A stretch of DNA of 64,000 bases, from the NCBI GenBank assembly GCA_902624095.1, contig CACNWB010000004.1, positions 38,125 to 102,124 of the forward strand. The letters are read 5' to 3'. A program made the position numbers and the translations under genes. Origin of the DNA: an uncultured PS1 clade bacterium (GTDB lineage: Bacteria > Pseudomonadota > Alphaproteobacteria > RS24). The notes below the pieces were generated by a model. It ran no database searches, had not been told where the DNA came from, and worked only from the letters and a program-made list of their open reading frames with translations. Numbering within the stretch: position 1 is the stretch's first letter; each line of letters begins with the position of its first letter. Below are positions 41,201-49,855 of the stretch, piece after piece.

Positions 41201-42115
41201 TTATTCTGCTTGGGCAGACGTCTCTTCTTCGGGCGTTGCGGGTTCTTCCACCAGGGCTTCCTCTGTAACAGGCGGTTCGGCTACTTCCTCAACGGGTGTC
41301 CCAGCAGCGGGAGGCTCGGAAACAGCCTCAACAGCTGCTTCTGCAGGTGCTTCGTTGGCCTCCTCAAGCACAGCCTCGACGCCTGGCTCTTCGGACGCGC
41401 CCAGATCGACGCCAGCGGAAATATTGCCTTCTTCGATACCAGCAATCGCCGCTTTCGAAATCAGATCGCAATAAAGCTCAATGGCTCGGGCCGCATCATC
41501 ATTGCCGGGTATCGGATAATCAATACCATCCGGGTCGCAATTGCTGTCCAAAATGGCAACTACCGGTATACCTAGTGTCTTGGCCTCGGCGATTGCAATC
41601 GACTCCTTATTGGTATCAACGACAAACATCATCTCAGGCACACCGCCCATTTCCTTGATGCCGCCCAGCGCACGCTCGAGCTTTTCGCGTTCGCGCGTCA
41701 AGTTCAAAATTTCTTTTTTGGTCAGGCCACCAGCACCGTCACCGTCCAGCATAGTTTCCAATTCGCGCAAACGCTTAATCGAATTCGAAATCGTTTGCCA
41801 ATTGGTCAGCGTGCCGCCCAGCCAGCGCGAGTTCATGAAAAATTGCGCGCATTGTGCAGCATGGCGCGACACCGGCTCAGCCGCCTGCCGCTTGGTGCCG
41901 ACAAACAGAATGCGCCCGCCACCGGCGACCACATCGCGCACAGCGACTAGCGCCTGATGCAGCAGCGGAACCGTCTGGGACAGATCAATTACGTGAATAC
42001 CATTGCGCTCGCCGAAAATGAACGGAGCCATTTTAGGATTCCAGCGATGTGTTTGGTGACCAAAGTGTACGCCTGCTTCAAGCAATTGACGCATATTATA
42101 ATCGGGCAGTGCCAT
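41201..42115 (-). CDS. rpsB: 30S ribosomal protein S2 with long acidic C-terminal tail
   Basis: The small-subunit protein S2. It starts [29 protein letters not shown] at the ATG at 42115, behind AAGGAAGG. Core motifs are [70 protein letters not shown]. The length is 304 residues against about 240 in E. coli. The last roughly 60 residues are an Ala/Pro/Val/Glu-rich acidic tail with no basic residue. Such tails occur in other alphaproteobacterial S2 proteins; their function is not known to me. Confidence 0.97.
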   Translation of the reverse strand: MALPDYNMRQLLEAGVHFGHQTHRWNPKMAPFIFGERNGIHVIDLSQTVPLLHQALVAVRDVVAGGGRILFVGTKRQAAEPVSRHAAQCAQFFMNSRWLGGTLTNWQTISNSIKRLRELETMLDGDGAGGLTKKEILNLTREREKLERALGGIKEMGGVPEMMFVVDTNKESIAIAEAKTLGIPVVAILDSNCDPDGIDYPIPGNDDAARAIELYCDLISKAAIAGIEEGNISAGVDLGASEEPGVEAVLEEANEAPAEAAVEAVSEPPAAGTPVEEVAEPPVTEEALVEEPATPEEETSAQAE

Positions 42116-42224
42116 TGCGTTGCCTTCCTTTCTCTCGTTAGACCGCCACAGGGTGTCATCAGATCTCGTATCCGACACAAGAGGCGCCCGGCAAAAGGGC
42201 TGTCCCTGCGTGAGTAATGAGTTT

Positions 42225-42253
42225 GCTATAAGCAAAAATGCGCCCCAGTGCAA
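42225..42253 (-). promoter_or_regulatory. Candidate rpsB promoter
   Basis: On the minus strand TTGCAC (42248-42253), exactly 17 bases, then TATAGC (42225-42230); each hexamer matches consensus at 4 of 6 positions. The predicted start near 42218 gives a leader of about 100 bases before the rpsB ATG. The leader contains a GCCC/GGGC stem that might serve S2 feedback control, which is known for rpsB in other bacteria. Confidence 0.5.
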
Positions 42254-42270
42254 TACCTAGTTGAGTGCAG

Positions 42271-42287
42271 GTTTTACATGGTAAAAC
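42271..42287. repeat. Inverted repeat between dnaE and rpsB
   Basis: GTTTTAC (42271-42277), ATG, GTAAAAC (42281-42287) form a perfect 7-bp stem with a 3-base loop, located between the dnaE stop and the rpsB promoter. There is no T-run on either side, so it is not a classic terminator. It could be a factor-dependent end signal or an operator upstream of the rpsB -35. Confidence 0.4.
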
Positions 42288-42324
42288 TTAAGTGTCTGTA
42301 ACGCGCTTTCAGAACGCCCGCGGG

Positions 42325-45300
42325 CTACAATTCTTCGACATGCAAGACGCCGGGCAATGCCTTGATGGCGCCGGTAACACGCGGTGTGATGACAAAATTA
42401 TCGGCAAGACGCAGTTCCACCTCACGCGCCTGTGACATCATCACAAGCGAAACGGTGCCGCCTGTTTTATGGCCTGCTTGGCGCGCCTCCGACAGGCGCT
42501 TTTTAAGCCCCGCACACGCTGCCGGTTTTTCAACAAATATCCGCAAGCCCTCAGACGCATTGCCAACTACCTGATCAAGCGGTCGTAACCTATTGGCAAT
42601 CATGCGTATTTGCCCGTCTTCGCGCTCAACCTTGACAGTAGCAACAATCAAGACACCGACATTCAAAAACTCACGGGCCTCGGAAAGCGCTTCCGAAAAA
42701 ACCGTAATTTCGGACTGCCCGGTCACATCCGACAGCGAAACAAAGGCGAGCGGGCCGCGTTGCGACCTGCGCTCATCAATGCGTGTGACAACACCGGCAA
42801 TCATCAACTCCTTTTCAACCCGCTTTTCCAAATTCGCAAAGGCCACAATGCGCGCGCGCTTCATGGCTTTTTGATAATCATCAAGCGGGTGCCCAGAAAG
42901 ATAAAAGCCGATGGCATCAAATTCATGCGCCAACCTGTCCATGGCCGACCACGGGTCAGCGCTTGGCAAGACCGCGCTTTCCGCTATTTCCGCTTCGCCG
43001 AAAAGGTTTTCCTGCTGGGTTTTTCTCTCATTTTGGGCGATATTCGCCTCGCCCAGCAGTATGTCGACACCGGCACTCAACCGCGCCCTGTCGGGCTCAA
43101 GACAATCCAGCGCACCGGCGGCAATGAGGTTTTCCAGCAACTTGCGGTTCAGCCCGAGCCCCCCCCGTACGCCGCGCAAAATCAAACACATCCTTAAATG
43201 CGCCGGCCTCTTCGCGGTTGGTCACAATTTCGTGCATGGCTTGTGTTCCAACATTACGAATAGCCGACAGCGCATAAAAAATCGAGTTGCCCTCTATCGC
43301 AAACTGTACGTCAGATCTATTAATATCCGGTCTCAGAACATCAATGTCGCGGTCGTTGGCGTCTTGTTTGAAAACCGCCAGCTTGTCGACGCGTTCGAAA
43401 TCAAGTGACATGGAAGCTGCAAAAAAGGCAACCGGATAATTGGCTTTCAGATAGGCTGTTTGATAAGCGATGAGCGCATAACCAGCCGCATGGCTTTTGT
43501 TAAACCCGTAACCAGCAAATAATTCTACTAAATTATAAATTTGCTTCGCCTTCTTTTTGTCTACGCCATTGCTGACTGCGCCTTCAATAAAACGCGCCTC
43601 CTGAGCTGCCATTTCTTCTTTCTTTTTCTTGCCCATTGCCCGCCGCAGAAGATCGGCCTCGCCCAGCGAAAAGCCCGAAAGTGTCTGCGCAATTTGCATA
43701 ACCTGTTCCTGATAAATCATCACGCCATAAGTTTCAGCCAATAGCGGCTCTAGTGACGGGTGCATATAGTCTGGATCTTCTTCTCCATTTTTGCGTGCGA
43801 TATATTTTGGGATATTGTCCATCGGCCCAGGCCGATAAAGCGCGACAAGCGCAATTATGTCTTCAAAAGCATCTGGTTTCATTTTGCGCAGCACATCGCG
43901 CATACCAACACTTTCCAGCTGAAACACGCCGACAGTGTCGCCACGCCCCAAAAGCTCAAAAGTCGCCGCATCGTCCAACGGCAAATTGTTGATATCAATG
44001 TCTACACCAGTGCCTCTGAGCAGTTCCACCGCTTTTTCAAGCACGGTCAGCGTTTTCAGCCCTAGAAAGTCGAACTTTACGAGCCCCGCCCGCTCTACCC
44101 ATTTCATATTGAACTGCGTTACCGGCATGTCCGATTTCGGGTCACGATAAAGTGCCACTAGCTCCTTCAGCGGCCTGTCGCCAATCACCACACCGGCGGC
44201 ATGCGTCGAGGCGTGTCGGTAAAGCCCTTCCAGCTTCAACGAAATGGAAATCAGCTCGGCCACCTGCGGGTCGCTGTCGCGGGCTTCACGCAAGCGTTCC
44301 TCTTGAGCAATTGCTTCTGCCAACGTTACCGGATTGGCCGGATTGTTTGGCACCAACTTGGCGAGACGGTCGACTTGACCATGCGGCATTTGCAAAACGC
44401 GCCCAACATCGCGCAGCACAAGGCGCGCCTGTAATTTGCCGAAAGTGATAATTTGCGCCACCTGATCGCGGCCGTATTTCGACTGTACATAGGAAATCAC
44501 CTCATCCCGGCGCGACTGGCAAAAGTCAATATCGAAATCCGGCATCGAAATTCGTTCGGGGTTTAAGAATCGCTCGAAAAGCAAATTGAAGCGCAACGGG
44601 TCAAGATCGGTAATCGTGAGCGCCCAGGCCACCACCGAACCGGCACCGGAGCCGCGACCGGGGCCAACTGCTATATCCTGGGCTTTGGCCCATTTGATGA
44701 AGTCAGCAACGATAAGGAAATAGCCAGGAAATCCCATTTTTCCGATAACGTCCAGCTCGAAATCAAGCCGCTGAAAATAATCGGCTTCGGGTGCCGAGGC
44801 GGATACTTGTTGCAATCGCGCCCGCAGCCCCTCGTCGGCCTGGCGGCGCAATTCGGCCAGCTCATCACCTTCCGCAAAGGCAGGCAAAATAGGTTGGTGT
44901 TCGGTCGGCCTGAAAGCGCATCGCTGGGCAATCTCGACCGTATTATCAAGCGCCTCCGGCAAATCGGCAAACAGTGCCACCATTTCTTCGGCGCTTTTTA
45001 ACCTATGGTCGGGCGTTAGCCGCCGTCGGTCTTCTTCATTCAGATAGCGGCCCTCGGCAATGCAAACGAGCGCGTCATGTGCGCGGTAATCATCTTCGGA
45101 GGCAAAATAGGTCTGATTGGTTGCCACCAGCGGCACCTCGCGAGCATAAGCCAATTGCACCAGAGCGTCTTCAACATCCGCCGGCGCACCGTCGGCATAG
45201 CGTTGCAGTTCAATGTAAAGACTGTCTGAAAATATGCCCTGCAATCTTGCCAGCACATCTTCGGCAAGCCCAGCACGTCCGGCGCTTAAATGCAGGTTCA

Positions 45301-45748
45301 CCGGCCCTTCCGGGCCTCCTGTCAGACAGATAAGACCAGCACCATGCGTGCCAAGTAGGTCGGCATCAATCCCTACCGCGCCATGCGCACGGTCTTCCAG
45401 ATGGGCGGCACTTACCAGCGCCATGAGGTTTCGGTAGCCAGTTTCATTTTTAACTAATAATGCAAGGCTACATGGCGGTTCGTCATCTGCACCGAAATAA
45501 ACCGACAAAGTGGCGCCAATAATGGGCTGGATGCCGAGCGCGGCCATGGTTTCAGAAAATTCAAGCACTCCAAACAAATTATTGCGGTCGGTCACTGCCA
45601 GCGCCGGCATACGCATGGATTGGGCGGCGCGCGACAAAAGATGAATCGGCAACGCCCCTTCGAGCAGTGAAAATGCACTGTGCACACGCAAATGTATGAA
45701 TTTTGGCACCAGGAGCTGACGATCTGACTGTATTATTTCCGCTTCCAA
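42325..45748 (-). CDS. dnaE: DNA polymerase III alpha subunit, interrupted by a one-base frameshift
   Basis: The replicative polymerase. The frame from the 5' side (PHP domain at [18 protein letters not shown]; polymerase core with [54 protein letters not shown]) runs to about 43160 at FDFARRTGG. The rest ([20 protein letters not shown] domain, C-terminal end at 42325) is in another frame. The switch lies in eight consecutive C on the plus strand (43159-43166). Seven would restore one protein of about 1140 residues, the family's normal length. A sequencing or assembly error is likeliest. No ATG lies near the N-terminus; TTG at 45748 after AGGGA, an upstream TTG at 45766 and a GTG just before PKFIHL are candidates. 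Confidence 0.93.
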
Positions 45749-45811
45749 AATAATTCCCTGAAGCAACGACTCACATTAAATCACTATTTTAAAGATTGTG
45801 GCATTCCTGTC

Positions 45812-45829
45812 ATGGTGAGGGAGCACCAT
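45812..45829. repeat. Short hairpin between the 33-codon gene and dnaE
   Basis: ATGGTG (45812-45817), six bases, CACCAT (45824-45829): a perfect 6-bp stem in the 100-base gap between the small gene's stop and dnaE. It has no T-run in the minus direction, so transcripts from the SOS promoter could continue into dnaE. Confidence 0.35.
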
Positions 45830-45865
45830 TTGGGGGGATAAGTGGGTTTACAGGCGGATAAAGTT

Positions 45866-45967
45866 TTAAGCGGCCAGCGCCGCGCCAATGGTACCCCACA
45901 ATAAAATCGCATAGCCCATGGCAAACAGAGCGGTTAGCGCCAAAATGTCTTCAACAAGATCTGTCAT
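45866..45967 (-). CDS. 33-residue single-span membrane peptide, predicted SOS-induced
   Basis: An ATG at 45967 opens 33 codons to a TAA at 45866-45868. GGAAGG lies seven bases before the ATG, one of the strongest ribosome binding sites in the window. The peptide starts with an acidic cytosolic-type end (MTDLVED) and is then hydrophobic from I8 to A33 with Tyr19 and Trp24 and no charged residue: one membrane helix. It matches no family I can name. Its promoter carries a perfect LexA box (next entry). By size, membrane helix and SOS control it resembles Caulobacter SidA (a 29-residue division inhibitor) and E. coli TisB (a 29-residue toxin), but I see no sequence identity to claim homology. The function is inferred only. 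Confidence 0.75.
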   Translation of the reverse strand: MTDLVEDILALTALFAMGYAILLWGTIGAALAA

Positions 45968-45992
45968 CGGTTTTCCTTCCGTAGTGAATACA

Positions 45993-46021
45993 AATATGTT
46001 CCTGTTTTGTTCACTTGTCAA
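45993..46021 (-). promoter_or_regulatory. SOS promoter: perfect LexA box inside a sigma70-type promoter
   Basis: On the minus strand a perfect TTGACA (46016-46021), a 17-base spacer and CATATT (45993-45998, 4 of 6 matches) predict a start near 45986, about 19 bases before the 33-codon gene. Between and over these elements, 45998-46012 reads GTTC-N7-GTTC (plus strand), an exact match to the alphaproteobacterial LexA operator. LexA bound here would block RNA polymerase. It is the better of the two LexA boxes I found in the window. Confidence 0.8.
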
Positions 46022-46064
46022 CAAATAAAATATCCTCGAGCAAAAAGGCTGTTTTTATTCGGGA

Positions 46065-46736
46065 TCATTGAAGAATGCCGCGTTCCAAACGTACTATCCG
46101 ATCGGCTCGCTCGGCCAGCGTCGTGTCGTGGGTTGCTAGCAATACGGCGGCCTGCACCTCGCGCGCCAAATTAAGCAACAATTCGGCAATGACGGCACCA
46201 TTGGCTCCGTCCAAACTGCCCGTCGGCTCATCGGCCAGAATTACATCCGGTCGCGCTACAAGCGCGCGCGCAATCGCCACACGCTGTTGTTCGCCACCCG
46301 ACAATTGCGCAGGCAAATGCTCCAACCTGTCGGTTAGACCGAGTTTTGCCAGAATATCCAAGGCCGCTGCACGCGCTGCGTTACCGGCCTGCCCGCGCAA
46401 GCGCAACGGCAACATAACATTTTCAAGCGCGCTGAATTCTGGAAGCAGATTATGAAACTGGTAGACAAATCCAATATGCTGTAATCGCCCGCGCGTGCGC
46501 AAGCCATCATCTTCGGTTGGCAGCACGCGGCCATTTACCAGAATTTCTCCTGAAGCGGGCTTTTCCAAAAGCCCCGCAATATGCAGCAAACAAGATTTGC
46601 CGGAGCCCGACGGGCCCAAAAGGGCAACCGTTTCACCTGCTGCAATGGTAAGGTCGACACCGTTTAGTACTTCAAGACGCCGACCGGCCTGATCAAAGCT
46701 CTGATAAATGCCGCGCAGTGAAAATCGATCACTCAT
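46065..46736 (-). CDS. lolD: Lipoprotein-releasing ABC transporter ATPase LolD
   Basis: Powers extraction of lipoproteins from the inner membrane to LolA. The 223-residue ATPase has Walker A GPSGSGKS, FVYQFHNLLPEFSALENVMLP (Q-loop and LolD-typical segment), signature LSGGEQQRVAIARAL, Walker B VILADEPTGSLD and the H-loop LATHD. The ATG at 46736 overlaps the end of the permease gene by eight bases; a longer upstream frame is not family-like. Confidence 0.95.
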   Translation of the reverse strand: MSDRFSLRGIYQSFDQAGRRLEVLNGVDLTIAAGETVALLGPSGSGKSCLLHIAGLLEKPASGEILVNGRVLPTEDDGLRTRGRLQHIGFVYQFHNLLPEFSALENVMLPLRLRGQAGNAARAAALDILAKLGLTDRLEHLPAQLSGGEQQRVAIARALVARPDVILADEPTGSLDGANGAVIAELLLNLAREVQAAVLLATHDTTLAERADRIVRLERGILQ

Positions 46737-47982
46737 AGCGCAAGGCTTCCACTGGGTCGAGCGAGGCGGCACGCCACGCCGGATAAAGTGTTGAAAGAAA
46801 CGACAGGGTAAGCGCCATGGAAAGCACCTGCACAATGTCTGACATCACAAGACGCGCCGGCATGCGTTCGAGAAAATAAACTTCCGCTGGAAAAAGTTGC
46901 GCGCCGGTAATCATCACCAGAAGCTGGCGGATCTCTTCAATATAGGCACAGAAAACAACGCCGAGACCGAAACCAGCCAGCGACCCGATTACGCCAATGC
47001 TGGCGCCAGTGATGAAAAAAACTCGCAAGACCATACCCCGACTGGCCCCCATGGAGCGCAACACAGCAATATCGCGATGCTTGTCGCGCACTAGCATGAC
47101 CAACCCCGACACGATATTGAGCGCCGCCACCAGCAAAATCAGGGTCAGAATGAGGAACATGACATTGCGTTCGACCTCAAGCGCTCCGGCCAGCGTACGA
47201 TTGGACTGTTTCCAGTCAACCAGCGAAACATCAAGTCCAGCGGTGTTCTGCAAATCCTCGCGATAGTCTTCCACCTTGTCGGGGTCGTCTAGTATAAGTT
47301 CAATGGCGCCCGATTGGACGCTTTCACTGAATAATCCCTGCGCCGTCTCAAGGCCGGAAAACATGATGTTCAAGTCATATTCAGACAAGCCAATGCTGAA
47401 AATGGCCGCAACGCGTAACTGCTTAATGCGCGGAGTAGTGCCAAATGGCGTAACCGTTCCGCGCGGCGCAATAAGCGTCACCGGATCGCCGATACCAATG
47501 CCGTAACGCTCGGCAAGACGCAAACCAATGGCCACTCGCCCGCTTTGTGACAGATCGTCAAGAGCACCAGCGCGCACATTGCCAGCCAGCGCTGGCAGGC
47601 GCTTCAGTGCGTCGGTTGACATGCCGCGCAGGACAACGCCGCGCACCGCCTGTCCGGAAGACATCATTGCCTGGCCGTCCACCAGCGGTGTCGCCAGCAC
47701 GACCGGCGGCAGTTTCTGCAAACGCGCCACGGTTGCGGCGCGGTCTTCAAATTGCCCGTTCCAGGGCCGCGCAACGACATGGCCACTAACGCCCAAAATG
47801 CGATCCAGAAGGTCGGCGCGAAATCCGTTCATCACGGCCATAACAACAATCAGTGTAGCCACCCCCAGCATGATGCCGAGAAAAGAAATAATGGCGATGA
47901 TGGAAATAAAACTCTCGCGGCGGCGCGCCCGCAAATAGCGCCCGGCCAACTGCCATTCCAACCTGTTGAACGCCCGCGTCAC
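46729..47982 (-). CDS. lolC: Lipoprotein-releasing ABC transporter permease (LolC/E family)
   Basis: The membrane subunit partnering LolD. The 417 residues have one membrane helix near the N-terminus (FISIIAIISFLGIMLGVATLIVVMAVMNGF), a large periplasmic domain (about 50-265) and three C-terminal helices (ILTLILLVAALNIVSGLVMLV; FFITGASIGVIGSLAGFGLGVVF; LTLSFLSTLYPAWRAASLDPVEALRYE). The single LolC/E-type gene suggests a homodimeric LolF-like permease, as proposed for alphaproteobacteria. The GTG at 47982, with AGGACG six bases upstream, is preferred to the TTG at 47985. Confidence 0.93.
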   Translation of the reverse strand: MTRAFNRLEWQLAGRYLRARRRESFISIIAIISFLGIMLGVATLIVVMAVMNGFRADLLDRILGVSGHVVARPWNGQFEDRAATVARLQKLPPVVLATPLVDGQAMMSSGQAVRGVVLRGMSTDALKRLPALAGNVRAGALDDLSQSGRVAIGLRLAERYGIGIGDPVTLIAPRGTVTPFGTTPRIKQLRVAAIFSIGLSEYDLNIMFSGLETAQGLFSESVQSGAIELILDDPDKVEDYREDLQNTAGLDVSLVDWKQSNRTLAGALEVERNVMFLILTLILLVAALNIVSGLVMLVRDKHRDIAVLRSMGASRGMVLRVFFITGASIGVIGSLAGFGLGVVFCAYIEEIRQLLVMITGAQLFPAEVYFLERMPARLVMSDIVQVLSMALTLSFLSTLYPAWRAASLDPVEALRYE

Positions 47983-47991
47983 CAATACGTC

Positions 47992-49317
47992 CTAGTCGCT
48001 AGGCGGTTCGGCCAGCAAAGCGCAGGCGGCCCCAAAATCGAGTGTTTGTTTGTCGCCATTTTTCCGGTTTTTGACTTCTATCTCGCCTGCAACCGCTCCT
48101 CGCGGCCCAATGACCGCCTGCCACGGCAAGCCAATCAGATCCATATCCGAAAACTTGCCACCGGCACGTTCATCACGATTATCATACAGCACATCGAGGC
48201 CTTTGTGTGTCAGCGTTTTGTAAAGGCGCTCGGATAATTTATCCGTCTTTGCGTCACCCGGTTTCAAATTGATAAGACCGATCTGGAACGGCGCAACCGC
48301 CCATGGCCACACAATACCGTTCTCATCATGGCAGGCTTCGATAATGCCGCCGACGAGCCGCGAAACCCCGATTCCGTAAGAGCCGCCATAGACGGCGACC
48401 TCCTTGCCATCGGCACCGGTAACGCGGCACTGCATGGGCTCCGAATATTTCTGCCCGAAGTAGAAGATGTGGCCAACCTCAATGCCTCGCGCCATCACCT
48501 GCTTGTCGGCAGACACCTCGGCTTCGAAAATTTGCGGCTCATGCTTTTCATCAGTGCGCGCGTATAGCGATGTAAATGGCGCAATAACAGCGTCCAAATC
48601 GGCTGAATAATCAGGTTCCGGCGCGGGTCTATCCAGAAGATCGGCATGGCAGAACACTTCAGACTCACCCGTATCGGCGAGAATAATAAACTCATGGCTC
48701 AAATCGCCACCAATCGGACCGGTATCAGCAGCCATAGGAAGCGCGCGGAGCCCAAGCCGCGCGAAAGTGCGCAAGTAAGCCACAAACATTTTTTGATACG
48801 CCAACCTCGCCGACGCCTCATCAATGTCGAAGCTATAGGCATCTTTCATCAAAAACTCGCGGCCCCGCATCACGCCAAAGCGTGGACGAATCTCATCACG
48901 AAATTTCCACTGAATATGGTAGAGATTGCACGGCAATTGCTTGTAGCTACGCACATTGTCGCGGAATATTTGGGTGATTAGTTCCTCATTGGTCGGCCCA
49001 TAAAGCAGGTCACGGTCGGCGCGATCGGTAATACGCAACATTTCTTTGCCGTAATCTTCATAGCGACCCGATTCGCGCCAGATATCTGCCGGCTGCAAAG
49101 TCGGCATCAACACTTCAATAGCACCGGCCAGATTTTGTTCTTCGCGCACAATCGCCTCAATTTTGCGCAAAACCCGCAACCCCAATGGCAGCCAACTGTA
49201 AATACCAGCCGCGCTTTGGCGCACCATGCCCGCGCGCAACATCAGGCGGTGCGAAACAATCTGGGCTTCAGCAGGATCTTCTTTAAGGGTCGGCAAAAAA
49301 TAATCGGTAAGGCGCAT
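47992..49317 (-). CDS. proS: Prolyl-tRNA synthetase (short alphaproteobacterial form)
   Basis: A class II synthetase charging tRNA-Pro. The 441 residues are the short form lacking the editing insertion domain. Visible are [32 protein letters not shown] (motif 1), [58 protein letters not shown] (motif 2), [16 protein letters not shown] (motif 3) and the anticodon-binding domain ([25 protein letters not shown]). It is followed by lolC and lolD. Confidence 0.97.
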   Translation of the reverse strand: MRLTDYFLPTLKEDPAEAQIVSHRLMLRAGMVRQSAAGIYSWLPLGLRVLRKIEAIVREEQNLAGAIEVLMPTLQPADIWRESGRYEDYGKEMLRITDRADRDLLYGPTNEELITQIFRDNVRSYKQLPCNLYHIQWKFRDEIRPRFGVMRGREFLMKDAYSFDIDEASARLAYQKMFVAYLRTFARLGLRALPMAADTGPIGGDLSHEFIILADTGESEVFCHADLLDRPAPEPDYSADLDAVIAPFTSLYARTDEKHEPQIFEAEVSADKQVMARGIEVGHIFYFGQKYSEPMQCRVTGADGKEVAVYGGSYGIGVSRLVGGIIEACHDENGIVWPWAVAPFQIGLINLKPGDAKTDKLSERLYKTLTHKGLDVLYDNRDERAGGKFSDMDLIGLPWQAVIGPRGAVAGEIEVKNRKNGDKQTLDFGAACALLAEPPSD

Positions 49318-49398
49318 ATATTCAGTCCGCGTGCAGAACCATCGAAATTACGCTTGTCCCATGCGATTGGAGAAGGGTCAAGAAAATGTAAAATCTTA

Positions 49399-49427
49399 AT
49401 GACAGGGCTTTAGTTTTTTCCTAGTAT
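49399..49427 (+). promoter_or_regulatory. Promoter of the candidate small RNA
   Basis: ATGACA (49399-49404, 5 of 6 matches to TTGACA), exactly 17 bases, then TAGTAT (49422-49427, 4 of 6) on the plus strand. It predicts a start near 49434, at the left end of a strongly structured stretch ending in a terminator. No protein gene follows on this strand. Confidence 0.6.
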
Positions 49428-49433
49428 TTTGCC

Positions 49434-49528
49434 GTGGATAGAGAACTCCGAGTTCTCGGGTTTTGGGAGGAGCCCTCCGTTTTTAACGGGAGACACAAAG
49501 CGGAACCTTTTAGGTTCCGCTTTTTTTT
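49434..49528 (+). ncRNA. Candidate small RNA of about 95 nt with three hairpins
   Basis: The segment has its own promoter and ends in a strong intrinsic terminator with no open frame between. Hairpin 1 is GAGAACT / CCG / AGTTCTC (49441-49457, perfect 7 bp). Hairpin 2 is GGAGG / AGC / CCTCC (49466-49478); its arms copy the Shine-Dalgarno and anti-Shine-Dalgarno sequences, and CTCC could alternatively pair with GGGAG at 49488-49492. Hairpin 3 is the terminator. I could not match it to 6S, 4.5S, tmRNA or a named alphaproteobacterial sRNA family. It lies between divergent proS and the convergent DUF1467 gene. Confidence 0.65.
49497..49528 (+). terminator. Intrinsic terminator
   Basis: AAAGCGGAACC (49497-49507), loop TTTTA, GGTTCCGCTTT (49513-49523), continuing as T to 49528. 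The 11-bp perfect stem with a T-run is the clearest rho-independent terminator in the window. It is oriented for the plus-strand small RNA; its A-rich left side gives weaker termination for the opposing DUF1467 transcript. Confidence 0.9.
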
Positions 49529-49540
49529 GGTCATTCACAA

Positions 49541-49828
49541 TCAGCGACTGTCCAGCCCAAGGTCGGGAAGAAACGGCAAATCAAGCTGTTCCAACACGCC
49601 AGATGTAAAAAGCAGATAGACGAGGGCATAAAACACCGCCGCTAAAAGCGTTGTAATCGCCAGCTTCCGATAAATCATAGGCCGCGCCGGAGCGCCGACC
49701 TCCGAGCCCGGCACAACGCGCCCTTCTTCGTGTTGCGACACCACGCCAAAGGGCAGCACCATAAATAAGGTCAAAAACCAGATAATGCCATATATGGCGC
49801 AGCCAAATAAAAAACCGATTTCAATCAC
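49541..49828 (-). CDS. DUF1467 family small membrane protein
   Basis: A 95-residue protein with two membrane segments (about 5-27, FLFGCAIYGIIWFLTLFMVLPFG; about 55-75, LAITTLLAAVFYALVYLLF) and between them the VSQHEEGRVVPGSEVGAPARP stretch typical of DUF1467 proteins. The function is unknown. It starts with GTG at 49828, 27 bases after rnj, at the end of the nuo-birA-rnj run, a position conserved in alphaproteobacteria. Confidence 0.9.
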   Translation of the reverse strand: MIEIGFLFGCAIYGIIWFLTLFMVLPFGVVSQHEEGRVVPGSEVGAPARPMIYRKLAITTLLAAVFYALVYLLFTSGVLEQLDLPFLPDLGLDSR

Positions 49829-49855
49829 TGGATATGCCCGATCGCTAAATTCCGA

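Noticed and set aside
42325-43191. Separate gene for the 288-residue dnaE C-terminal frame
   Set aside because: It matches the DnaE C-terminus and joins the upstream frame by removal of one base, so it is part of dnaE rather than an independent gene.
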